Below are positions 54,525 through 64,000 of a DNA stretch of 64,000 nucleotides, in pieces. The DNA comes from Pseudevernia furfuracea (lineage: Eukaryota > Ascomycota > Lecanoromycetes > Lecanorales > Parmeliaceae), in the NCBI GenBank assembly GCA_022315425.1, contig JAIUPT010000034.1, positions 868,001-932,000 on the forward strand, in the 5' to 3' direction. The translations under genes were made by a program, and so were the position numbers. The first letter of the stretch is position 1. Every line of letters starts with the position of its first letter. The notes below the pieces were generated by a model that ran no database searches, was not told where the DNA came from, and saw nothing but the letters and a program-made list of their open reading frames with translations.

Positions 54525-56815
54525 CATGTCTTTGGCTACGGTGTCGGTGATATCATAGCCGTCTCAACTTTGGAACGTAACATCTGGGGCAGGTTCGGAG
54601 ACGCCTCCGATCAGTTCGATGCCATTCAAAGAGAGTAATTACCATGATTATTCCCAACTCAGAAGGAAGGCACTGATCAAGTCCAGGGTCGCTAATCTTT
54701 GCCTTGTCCTCGACGAAATTGAGAAAAATATCTCTACCGTCCGGGTTACTGATGAGCAGGCCGGAGACCTCTCAAAACTGGTGGGCTGTCGCAGCGTACT
54801 CGATGACACCGAAAAATTGATACAGAAGAACGAGGGCTTGGGCGCTGAACCCTCTAGTCTGGGCTCCAAGACTCGGAAGGCTTGGAAGAAGCTGGAATGG
54901 GACTCCGCTACTGTCAATAGGCTGCGAGATTGCATGGTTTACAGCACAACTTATCTGAACACGTTCAGTACCAGTCTCGCAAGGTCAGTGTTGTTTACTT
55001 CAAAAGTGACCTTACTAGAGATTTCCGATTTCGCGAATATGAGACAAGGTGTATCCGCTCACTTTTACCCAGTCAAATGTCACGAGCGACGAAGGACAAG
55101 GTCGATGCTATAGCTGAAGACACTCAGAGCCTAAGATTGAATCAGAGCCGACAAGAACGAGACAAGGTGTTGCAATGGATTTCACCACTCAACTTGGGAA
55201 ATTGAATTATCCAGTAGGCAACAAGAAGGGACAGGTTCATGGCTTTTAGAGTCATCAAAATTTCAAGAATAGGTGAGCGAGGAGGGAAAGACGCTCGTCT
55301 GCCAAAGGATGCCAGGTGCTGGTTAGCAATCTTGAAAATGACAGGCCCTTGCCAACAATGTTGAGACTGACGATCAACAGGCAAGACCATGTTAGCATCA
55401 CTTGTGGTAGATCACCCGCAGCAACTTCCCGACGTGGAGAACGTCGTGACCGCCTACATATATTGCGACTACGGAAGACAAGAGAAACAGACGCCCGTCA
55501 ACCTTACAGCAAGCGTAACATAGCAACTGCTCCAGCATCAAGGGTCGATTCCAGAAGACGTTCTGAAGATTTACCAGCGTCACTATTCGATAGGGACTCA
55601 ACCTAGTTTTGAAGAGGTGTTGGAGATGACAGGATCCTCGATGTCACATTTGTCACGGATATACCTGATATTGGACGCCCTCGATGAGTTGTGGAACACC
55701 GGTCAAGTCCGTCAGAACTTGATCGGACGCCTTTGCTCATTGCAAGACCTTCATCATTGCAGTCTGATGACAACATCGCGTAATGTTCCTCATTTGATTC
55801 TGGACTTCTCCCAACCTCTACATGTCGATGTTCGGGCCAGCCCCGGGGACAAAAGAAGATACGTAGAGGGCCACGTTTCGGATCTCCCAAGCTGTGTGAG
55901 GAAAGATCTGGGGTTACAGGAGACCGTTACAAGTGCCATATTTGACACAGTCCACGGAATGTAAGTTGCTGTCCGGCCATCTAATTCCGAGTTCTGTTGA
56001 TGGACCGAGCAAGGTTTTTTCTGGCTCAGCTACATATGGAATCCCTTAGAGATAAAACAAGCTCTAAGTTGATCAAAAAGGCGCTGGAGATACTTCCGAA
56101 AGGATTGGACGCTCTCGATCTAGCCTACCATGAAGCAATGCAGAGAATTGAGAACCAGATGGAAGGTTTCCGACTTCTTGCAAAACAATTATTAGGTTGG
56201 CTTACCTATTCCGAAAGACTGATGAAAATTAAAATGCTACAACATGCCTTGGCGATCGAGCCTGGGACGCGAGGTTTTGATGAAGATAACCTTGGCGGCG
56301 TTGATGAAATCGTGGATTTCTGTGCTGGCTTGGTTATCGTCGACACGGAAATGCATAGCATTAGACTGGTCCACTATACCACTCAGGATTACTTCAGAAA
56401 GAACGGTGACAGAATTCTGGCCACTGCCCGGCAGGACATTGCAATAAGCTGTCTCACGTATTTGCTTTACGAGACGTTAGGAGTTGGCTGGACCCACACA
56501 GAGCCAGATGAAGATGGAAACGAAGCTAGAAATCAGTTCAGCTGGCAGTTTTGGAAAGCTGTGTCAGCTCGGGTACAGGAACACCTTTTTCTCGAATATG
56601 CCGCTAAGTATTGGGCAACTCATGCAAGGTTATGTTGGCAACGGAACATCAAAGAGCTCACAATGAGCTTCGTCAACAACATTACTTGTCTGATATATAA
56701 CCGAATCAGCTCTGAACACATACAGACCTCCGATCGATCGACTCTTTCTCTCTATTTCTCTGCCCCTCACCCTTACTTAATCGCAATCTTGCCTCCTCAT
56801 CTTGTTCGATCGTGA
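54525..56815 (+). pseudogene. Broken NACHT/STAND (NLR-like) gene, ankyrin part missing
   Basis: Starts at an ATG near 54525 whose frame is off by one after two codons; one base further the frame encodes FGYGVGDIIAV, the start of the fungal STAND N-terminal domain, then FGDASDQFDAIQ, an intron ending near 54690, and VANLCLVLDEIEKNI with CRSVLDDTEKLI. After a second intron come an inter-domain helix (LQWISPLN) and a frame change near 55200, then EGTGSWLLESSKFQE followed by a TAG where Trp is normal (about 55273). The Walker A sequence RMPGAGKTMLAS is intact across an intron (donor about 55322, acceptor about 55381). A further TAG lies near 55520. The Walker B region reads YLILDALDEL. A winged-helix/STAND C-terminal part (56028-56560: AQLHMESL, LGWLTYSERLMKIKMLQHALAIEP, LVIVDTEMHSIRLVHYTTQDYF) is continuous. 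The frame ends at 56815 before any ankyrin repeat. Such proteins act in heterokaryon incompatibility or innate immunity; this copy cannot make a full product. Confidence 0.7.
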
Positions 56816-57205
56816 TCTATACGCTTACCGCAAGCCCAAAAGTCACAATATCATTAATGCTACAACCATATGCATACGTTCCTAAAAAGACGCGATCGTT
56901 CACACACCTAGTCTTAGCAGGAACCTGTTAATCCAACCTGTGGTTTGCGTCGTTTAATTTCTCTGCCGACTTGGAGTGTAGCGAGGCTTGGATTCTGGAT
57001 GGTGTGGAGAAAGGATACGGAGTCCGAGTACCCTGTTCTCGTCATGCTAGCTAAAACAAGAACTGCTATCCCAACATCTCAGAGCGGCTTCTAGCCCACT
57101 GAAGTGTGAGACTGATCGTTTCGTGGAAAAAAAGTTCACTTCTTTCAGATCGACTTGAACAATCAAGCTCAAACGCCAACACTCTATTCGTCTGACAGAC
57201 GCGCA
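56816..57205. other. Intergenic region
   Basis: Nothing recognised. Confidence 0.5.
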
Positions 57206-58088
57206 TTATACGATTCCCGTCAACACAGGCCCCACATCCTTTCTTCTCCTCCCCTTCCACTCTATCCTCCTGAATACCCTCCTCGTCTCCCCATCTTGCC
57301 CCTCAACAACAAACATCTTCCACAAAAGAAATGCACCGGCGGGCCAATCAACCACCCTCTGCTTCCTCAATAATCCCACATCATCATCCCCCTCCACCTT
57401 CACAGTGACATCCCCATCAACATCAACTTGGTGCTTCATGGGCCACGCCTCTTTCAACAGCGACATCGAAGTCGCCAAGTCGGAATCTATCTTCCTCTGC
57501 ACCTCTTGCAGCGTAGGCGGTACGTCACCGACCCGAAACTTCGGAAGCTCGGGTCGGCAGCCATAGGTATCAACCCCGTATCCAGTCCTGATATACACCC
57601 TCTTCAGCAACCGCACGTACCTCTGACCCAAGCGCTCGAGAAACGCAATCTTCCCGTTCACCGCGAGACCGGAAACATGGAACGCAAATGTGTTTTCTCC
57701 GTACAAAATCGCCGCTGCTTCCTCGTGGCTAGGGGAAGCACGCATCGGTTAGTGTTTGTGGGTGGAATGTATTAGTCACGCCCCAATAGATATCGAGATT
57801 TACGGACATTTGACGGCAAACTAGTAGCAGTGGTATGACGGTATCTCTCGCGAAGTAGCCAATCCGCGAGATCCCACCGTCGACGCCGAGCGGGCGCCAG
57901 AGACGCGGGTTGGAGTCGCAGTCTAGACGCGATACGAGTATGTGTCGGTATATCTTTGCGCGGAGTTCGAGAGGGAGGGTGAAAAGGGAGCCATAATGGA
58001 TAGGGGTGTCAGGTTCCGGAGTCTTGGAGCGGGAAGGGGATGGGGTCGATAGCTGTTCTACGGAGAGAGGCTGGGGGTCTTCCTTCAT
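57206..58088 (-). CDS. F-box-like protein (LPLELR..CRQIHEEA type)
   Basis: Exons 58088-57808 and 57728-57206, intron 79 bp with donor GTCCGT and acceptor CTAG; 267 residues from the ATG at 58088 (an in-frame ATG at 58139 would add 17). The N-terminal part is Ser/Pro-rich, followed by SLFTLPLELRAKIYRHIL, the F-box-like helix, then LLLVCRQIHEEAAAILYGENTFAF formed exactly at the splice junction. The remainder is the variable C-terminal domain (FLERLGQRYVRLLKRVYIR). This LPLELR..CRQI.EEA..LYGENTF layout is common in fungal proteins annotated as F-box-like, 2EXR or DUF7730; the role may be ubiquitin-ligase adaptor or unknown. It is the first of three genes of this kind on the same strand (57-61 kb). 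Confidence 0.6.
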
Positions 58089-58308
58089 CTCGCAGTTGCG
58101 TGTTTCACGAGATTTGACAATGAGATAGTGGATATACATACGGTGTTCTACAATCTTTCGATTACTGATCAAGTATCATGCGGAGGCCGAAGGTTTCATG
58201 CACCTAGTCGCAACTGGCCAGTCAGGCATCAGCGCATATATCTAGCTGTGCCGCATGCAGGGGTCATGAATAGCGGAGGATCGTGCAGCTCTCTGGGCTC
58301 TGCACAGG

Positions 58309-59240
58309 TCAGAGAAACCGTACTTTCTGATTCTCAGCCCCGTCCTTCTTCATCATCCGCTTAATGAGCTTCTCCCCGAATTCGTGCTTCTCTTCCATAG
58401 TAATTGCCGTCTCACTATAGAGTATAGGTCTAGGAAGCGAAAAATATACTCCCGCGCCATCCAAATGTAGTCTCCGATCTTGATCGTCACTTTCTTCACC
58501 GAGCGCGATAGGTAGGCCAATCAGTGTGTCCTCGATTTCCCATTCCAAAGTTGAGAGTGGGAGACGGCCCAGCGTGAGCTCAAACGTCTGCAAGCCCGTG
58601 AGAAGAGAGAGGCTGGCTCGAAGAGGGCGGGCGATGAGCTGCAAAATGTCCTGATATAATGGCGCGGGTGTAGAGACGTATGTGACGCATGTCGTAGATG
58701 GCAACAGATCGGTCGGAGGCGAATGTGGAATTCTCGTTGCTATCATCCCGTATTGGGTATACGAGGCCAAAAAATTGCGGAGAACGTCTCCGTATCCTGC
58801 AAGATGAAGGTGTTGGCTGAGTATGGGATCAGAGCAGCCTTGTCGTGGATCTGCTTGCAGGTCTGGAGTAGGTTCAAACTAATACTGGCCTTGGCGCGAT
58901 GGATACACGGACAGTAATCCAAGCGTTTGGCGTCATTGGAGTTTGGATTCTCTCGGGTGCCGTATTCAACGGTTTGCAGCCCTGTTTGAGCTTCTTGGGA
59001 AAGGGAGAGAGACCAATAGACGTTAAATTCCCCGAGGTTGATGTCGCGGCTAGTACAGATCCTATTGTGAAAGAGCACATTACCTTGACAACGTACGATT
59101 TTATCGAATTTTTGGAGATCCTGATTGCCAATGGCAAGATGGTAGATCATGAGCCGGATATCATAAGGAAGGTCGAGGAAGTGGAAAGGCGCCGGATTTT
59201 TGGTGGAAGATCTTGGGGATGTCGGTGTAGATTACAGAGA
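58309..59240 (-). pseudogene. Second F-box-like gene, frameshifted
   Basis: From about 59200 the minus frame encodes PFHFLDLPYDIRLMIYHLAIG (F-box-like), a variable segment, LLQTCKQIHDKAALIPYSANTFILQDTETFSAIFW and then a stop; the continuation (ASYTQYGMIATRI, then LLTGLQTFELTLGRLPLSTLEWEIEDTLIG, ending at 58309) is one base out of frame. The break lies in a run of six T at about 58771. No ATG is available at the 5' end: the frame opens at a TAA near 59242. Either a pseudogene truncated at the start or a miscalled homopolymer plus an unseen 5' exon. Confidence 0.55.
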
Positions 59241-59768
59241 TTCGTTCGTAGGTCAGAAGGACTGACTTACAAGAGCTCCGAAAAATAATTTGGCGGTGAG
59301 GTGCGGATATCATGAGTGGCAAAGATCAATGAGCATATATGATGAGGTTCGAGATTTTCGCTGTCTGAGTCTCGTTGCCTGCCCACCACTTTTACTGAGT
59401 TTGTTAGCCATGGTATGCTGGAATTTTGACACCGTCTTGTTGCTTAAGCGTAAACAGATCGCTTTCTTGTGGGGTGTCACAAGAAAGGATTTTAAAAGGA
59501 TGTTTTTGGTCAATGTGAAAAATAAGGGCATGAGGAGGAGGGTGAGACGGAACGGGCTAACAGCATCGAAATAGCGAGATGATTGCGCCAGAATTTGAGC
59601 TACTACAGTAACCATGCTAGGTGAAGTAAGTAGTTGACTTCGGACAAAAGCAAACAACAATCCTCTAAGTGGCTTTTTCAACAATTTGTTGAGCACATCC
59701 ATATCAACTTCCAATTCAAGCCACACAATCTTCATAGTCAGACTCAGAAATATTTTATCCCTTTACCA

Positions 59769-61109
59769 TCAGACAGCGGCAGGTGGCGGTCCAATGAGCT
59801 CCCGAAAACACTTGGTCTTGTCGCGGAACCCGTTTTCTTTCAGCATTTGACGCATCAATTCTTCCGCAGCTTCCAGCTTATACCCTTCGTCAACGAATTT
59901 CAATTTCCGCCAACGCCTCCTCATACTGGTGTTGGGATACTGTAGATCAACTACAAGCTTCCTCAGCGATGATGGCTTGCTGAACATGCAGTCATCGATC
60001 CTCCACTGCGATATCGCGCTTCTGGAACCAGGAAATTTGAGATTCAACTCGAGGCTTGTGAGGCTTGTGAGGCAACCGAGTCCCATTCGGACGAGACGGC
60101 TGGTCCAGAGAAAGTCCAGAGAGTCATTGCCGCCGACTCGGCCGTGTAGCTCTACTTTGGTCATGGACTGGATAGCGCGCAGTCTGTTGGGCTCGGTAGA
60201 GCGAGGCATGCACACCTGGGTTGGGGCGATAAGCCCAAAGTATGCGGCAAAAGTGGGGAAATCTAAGAACACGAATGTGTTGCTGCGGTATAGGACCCGG
60301 CGCGCCTCATCGTAGATCTGCCGGCAAGTTCGAAGAAGCCTTAAATCTTGCGCACAGCCAGCGCAGGTGTCTCCATGTTTGCAAAGAGTGGATTGGTTGG
60401 ACGTAAGGTTGGTTGTAGCGATTTGCTGCTTGCCGGTCTGCATGTCATGTGAGATACTTGTGGATTGACGAGTGGTGTGGCCGGCTTCATAGCTTGCGCA
60501 AAGCATACGAGAGAATATTACCGTGCCTTGGCAGTGTTTTGGTGGATATCTTGGAGGAGAAGAATCGGGCACTACCCTCGGGAGGCATCCAGCGGAGCCA
60601 TGATCACTGCAAGGAATGATGGTTCTCGGAATGGTATTGTTAAGGTCGCTCTTGACGTAAACTCGCTGGCTGCCACCAACAACAAGCTCATAAATCTCCA
60701 GACGTAGTTCAAGAGGCATGTCTAAGAAGCGGAAAGGCTGGGAAGTTTTGATAGAGGAACTTTAAGAGGTAGTTAGTCATTAAATTTCTAATTGTACAAG
60801 ACGGTTCAAAGATGGTACTCACGAGGCTTCCACCGGTAAACACAGTTGGGGTGAGACATGGTGAACAGCATCTTTCAAGCGCATCAAAACACCAACAGAG
60901 GCATTGGTGAAATTTTGGCTGCTGTGACGGGCCTCGGTTTGTGCAGAGAGCTTGACCATGGCATCCATGTTGGTTTTGTGGACGCTGCTCCCTGAGTTGT
61001 GATCTTCAGAAAACTTGTTGGCAACGGCAGTATTACTAGGAGTAACATCCATGGGCTCATCGTCAGCATAGAAGGCCGTTGTCTGCTGCATCTTCTCTGT
61101 GCCAGACAT
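59769..61109 (-). CDS. F-box-like / DUF7730-like protein
   Basis: Two exons, 61109-60823 and 60759-59769, with a 63 bp intron (GTGAGT, TGACTAAC branch, AAG); 425 residues. The ATG at 61109 is the first in frame. The first ~100 residues are hydrophilic. The splice junction creates PFRFLDMPLELRLEIYELVVG, the F-box-like helix, then a long low-complexity linker, LRLLRTCRQIYDEARRVLYRSNTFVFLDFPTFAAYFGL and a C-terminal LTSLTSLELNLKFPGS / DEGYKLEAAEELMRQMLKENGF region. The TCRQIY.EA..VLY..NTF block is the hallmark of the DUF7730-like family as I know it. Function is unknown; an adaptor role is possible. It is the intact member of the three-gene cluster, and its neighbour at 58.3-59.2 kb shares the same layout. 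Confidence 0.7.
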
Positions 61110-62909
61110 GATCACTGATTGAAGTTGTTGTTGTGTTCTTCGAATAGAAATTTGCAAGTAGCAATAGCTGTGTTATGACCGGTACGGAGCGGGCGCATTT
61201 GTTTGACCAATCACGAGTCATCATAATTGAAGTATTGTTTACTGTAATGCCAAGACCTCGATTGCTCTTAACACTTCCCATCAAGCCCGTCTTCCCACTC
61301 ACCCCCAAATATTTGCCATCAATTTTCATCTACCTAGCTAGTAACTAGGCGCCAAATACCAAAGTTGGTGCGCGTACATTACTGCAACGCATGTAACCGG
61401 TTCAATTCCGTTGACCGACTTTTTAGCAGATGTTTATGACCCTTGAGCCATATTCCACAGCAGTCGCATGTTTCCAGCCGCAGGAAATTCCCGGTGAAGC
61501 TCGTCTCGTAAAGTACGTACTTAAAGTGTGGAAAACTTCCCCACCTACTACTCTGCCTCGCACACAACATTGTTGAGAGTAGATGCCTTAGTTTTTCCTA
61601 AAAGCCGCGTTCCTCGCATCCTATTCTTTCAGCATGCCGGCGTGAATCTCTTGGCTCTCAGATGAGTTGTTCACTTTCAACGGGCAAGAAACCCAAAGGT
61701 CATCCTTCCAAGTTCCAACGCAACTTCATCCACGGCATGATCGCCGATGCGCAACGGATCATGCAAGACAAACTCCTTTTCGCCACAAGCCTGCCGGTGG
61801 TACCTCTCGCACAAATTGCCGATGACGTTTGAAACGTAAAATTGGGATACTCCTTTATAACGGAGCGACCCAATGGCTGTGACCTTACCTGTCTGCTTCT
61901 CCTGAACACGCAATAGCAGGAGAGGAGATCGATTAAAGAGGGCGAAGGGTCGAGTAGTCGAGGCAAATTAAAAGAAACAAGTTAGTGCATCGTATACCTT
62001 GTGACCGTCGGATCAATGTTGTGTGCTAGAGCTTGACAGTGACGATTGGGCGAGTGTCAGACATTGTTGTAGTGAAACAAGAGCTTCGAGCATCCGGCGT
62101 GGAGATCCGTCCCGGCAAACAAACCCCGTCCAGGATATGACAATGCTTTGGGCTCTTTGCAGATGCTGTTGATGAGAGCTTTCATCATCCAAAAAATGGC
62201 TATAATGAGACGCTTGTTGCTATCTCCTGTATTCCAGTTCTATTTCCAGGTCCTCAAATCCAGGACAACCAAATCGGGACAGCCTTTTGCCTTTTGCCTC
62301 CAAGGATTACGCGCAAGGATCGAGTCTCCTGGTAATTAATAAGTTGACCAAGGAAGCGGAGGATCTGGCTATCTTTGACATTGCCTTTGTGCTTCAGCAT
62401 CTGAACTATTATCTGGCATCCCTTTTCCCTGTGCAACTAAGGTGATAGACTTGCAATTTCCGGACAGCAGCACAGATACAGCGAAAGAACGATTGATTGG
62501 ACGGAATTTCTCACGGCAGTGATCTGTCTCAACTTCAGCGTGGAAGCTTGCGGAGGCTCAGCTATCATGTTTCAAGGAGATACCATAGTCCCTCACAGTC
62601 CCTCCACAAAATAGAAGAGGAGCATCGACATTCGCAAGCTGCATCACAGTACTAGTGGTACCTCGATGGCCCCAAACATGTTCGGTGGTATTGCAAGGCT
62701 CAATAGAGATTTAATTAGCAGCGCACGAACTACGCTGCCAACAAGAGAATTGTTGCGTAGAATATTTGAACATGAAGGGATGAGAAAAGTCGATAGGCTC
62801 GTTCTTTGGACCAGAGCTATGCATAGAGCTTCAAGGGCCGGGCTGATCAACAAGAATTGCAGTATGTCTGCAACGTAGCCTAGATAGACACGGCGTAGGG
62901 GGAAGCTGG
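61110..62909. other. Intergenic region
   Basis: A minus frame at 61677-61913 (SQFYVSNVIGNLCERYHRQ...LELGRMTFGFLAR) looks mildly coding and may have an intron just upstream, but I cannot place it. Otherwise nothing recognised. Confidence 0.4.
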
Positions 62910-63770
62910 TCACATCTCATACCTCTCGTTCGGATCATATGAATCTGAGACACCTCCACATCCATCACAGGGTATACTGACCCCATAAGCACACTCGTTG
63001 CACCTCCCACAATGCCATTCTCTCGAATCCTTACATTCCCCACAAGTCCGGCAATGCCACGTACAGCTATCCTGCTCCCAGCCGCCCCTGCAGAAAGAGT
63101 AGAAGAAGCTCCTATAACCGTCACCGTCGTCTGCAGTTCCCAATCCGTATTTGAACAACGCCCGTACATGTGCAGTCTTCTCCACCTCGTTCTGAAAGCC
63201 AGCTACCCATCGATCTTTCCAGGCACGAAGTCTATCATCGAATCCATCCTCATGAAATACCTCGCCCTTTGGTATGTAGTTTACATCCCTCCCCTTCAAG
63301 CCCATCATCCTTCGCCGTAGTATCTGGGTGTCTACCGTCTTAAGGTCCGGCCCCTTCTTGCTGGCCAAATATCTCGTGAAGCAAGGCGTGGCGCGTAAAG
63401 GTCTCTCTAGGTCCGGTTCCACGCCAAAGAGTACGGCCAGATCGTTCAATTGGTTCTTGCATTGCCAGTTGCCAGCACATTGGCAAGATGTAGAGCAGCC
63501 GGAGCCGAGTTTGCGGCATGCGCAGCGTGTGGTGCAGTGATCTGTGCAGGTGCAGGCGGGGGATGGGGGAATGTTTTCGACCCGAAGCCGTCTCAGCACG
63601 GGAGAACCGGAGCAATAGATGGTAGGGGGAACTCTTACCTGTGTGACTTCTGCGTTGCTAGTTCTGAATTCCGAGAGTTCTGGCGAGCTATTGTAACCTT
63701 CCCAGCTATTTTCTTCGGCATCGAGCTGCGCTTGATCCATCTCGGAACTCGTCAGAATGGAAGCGCTCAT
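62910..63770 (-). CDS. CXC/CRC-type cysteine-rich zinc-binding protein
   Basis: One exon, 286 residues from an ATG at 63770. The N-terminal 70 residues are acidic. Residues about 72-106 hold a cysteine array (ACTCTDHCTTRCACRKLG, then CSTSCQCAG and C in WQCKN) resembling the CXC/CRC zinc knuckle of tesmin/TSO1-like proteins, which in other proteins binds DNA. A helical middle segment with RYLASKKGPDLKTV follows. The C-terminal 60 residues carry CTWHCRTCGECKDSREWHCG, C..C at GRCNECAYG and IPCDGCGG, a second zinc site with RING/zinc-ribbon-like spacing. No signal peptide or helix for membrane. A nuclear regulatory role is inferred; the exact family is not certain. Confidence 0.65.
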   Translation of the reverse strand: MSASILTSSEMDQAQLDAEENSWEGYNSSPELSEFRTSNAEVTQVRVPPTIYCSGSPVLRRLRVENIPPSPACTCTDHCTTRCACRKLGSGCSTSCQCAGNWQCKNQLNDLAVLFGVEPDLERPLRATPCFTRYLASKKGPDLKTVDTQILRRRMMGLKGRDVNYIPKGEVFHEDGFDDRLRAWKDRWVAGFQNEVEKTAHVRALFKYGLGTADDGDGYRSFFYSFCRGGWEQDSCTWHCRTCGECKDSREWHCGRCNECAYGVSIPCDGCGGVSDSYDPNERYEM

Positions 63771-64000
63771 GGTGGTGGACGCGTGGGGACAGGAAGTCGG
63801 TGATTCGAGGCTTTAAACACCATCTTCAAGGACTAGTGGTAGCAGGTTCGCCATCGATCAAAGCGCGCATATCTAGTCGAGAATTTGGGACCTTTCGTAT
63901 TACCCTAATCTGATCGCGACGTCGAGGCGGTGGATTAGCTTCTCGAATTGTCCAGGGTCGAAGTTCTAGGCTAGCCAGCCTGCAAATAGCGCGCCTCCAG
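63771..64000. other. Window edge
   Basis: Promoter side of the cysteine-rich gene; nothing else recognised before the window ends. Confidence 0.5.

Noticed and set aside
61390..61425. tRNA-like B-box (GGTTCAATTCC) with a following run of T
   Set aside because: One T-stem pair fails and no matching acceptor or D-arm sequence lies upstream at the right distance.

Overview
The window looks like nuclear DNA of a filamentous ascomycete (Pezizomycotina). Genes carry short introns of roughly 50-150 bp with GTRNGN donors, CTAAC/CTGAC-type branch points and YAG acceptors. The proteins belong to families typical of that group: a DUF3632 protein, a NACHT/STAND protein with the fungal N-terminal domain, LPLELR/TCRQIY F-box-like proteins, a fused THI20-type ThiD-TenA enzyme, a PrpD 2-methylcitrate dehydratase, a GH16 cell-wall enzyme and small secreted cysteine proteins. 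Transposon remnants have TGG-to-TAG/TGA and CAA-to-TAA stops of the kind left by repeat-induced point mutation (RIP). The exact class cannot be fixed from the sequence; Leotiomycetes or Dothideomycetes are guesses. Most gene models below were built by hand from splice sites and reading-frame continuity.

Layout. 1-8.2 kb: a PGAP4-like GPI-glycan glycosyltransferase (-), a secreted RNase T1-like protein (-), a DUF3632 protein (+) and a small secreted cysteine protein (+). 9-21 kb: a gene-poor stretch with weak unrecognised ORFs, a decayed PARG-like macrodomain gene, two retrotransposon gag remnants and a pair of LTR-like repeats. 21.7-32.1 kb: an aquaporin (-), a secreted protein (-) beside a frameshifted relative of a similar kind, a SET-domain protein (-), a frame-broken hypothetical gene (-) and a 405-residue hypothetical protein (-). 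32.5-36 kb: an unrecognised coding fragment and two tandemly duplicated small secreted proteins (-). 38-39.8 kb: mitochondrial-type 2-methylcitrate dehydratase (+). 39.8-45.4 kb: a long gene-free segment rich in simple repeats. 45.4-46.9 kb: a type II membrane GH16 protein (-). 46.9-51.6 kb: another gene-free segment with microsatellites. 51.6-53.8 kb: an eleven-exon ThiD-TenA fusion (+) whose kinase half has lost its active-site motifs while the TenA half looks intact. 54.5-56.8 kb: a broken NACHT/STAND gene (+). 57-61.1 kb: three F-box-like/DUF7730-like genes in one orientation, the middle one broken (-). 62.9-63.8 kb: a CXC/CRC-type zinc-binding protein (-).

No operon logic applies. The metabolic genes (PrpD for propionyl-CoA detoxification, TenA/ThiD for thiamine pyrimidine salvage, aquaporin, GH16, PGAP4-like) are independent housekeeping or cell-surface functions. 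The repeated theme is decay and duplication: tandem secreted-protein copies, frameshifted paralogues, a dead immune-type STAND gene and RIP-marked transposons. No clear tRNA, rRNA, CRISPR array or viral gene was found.
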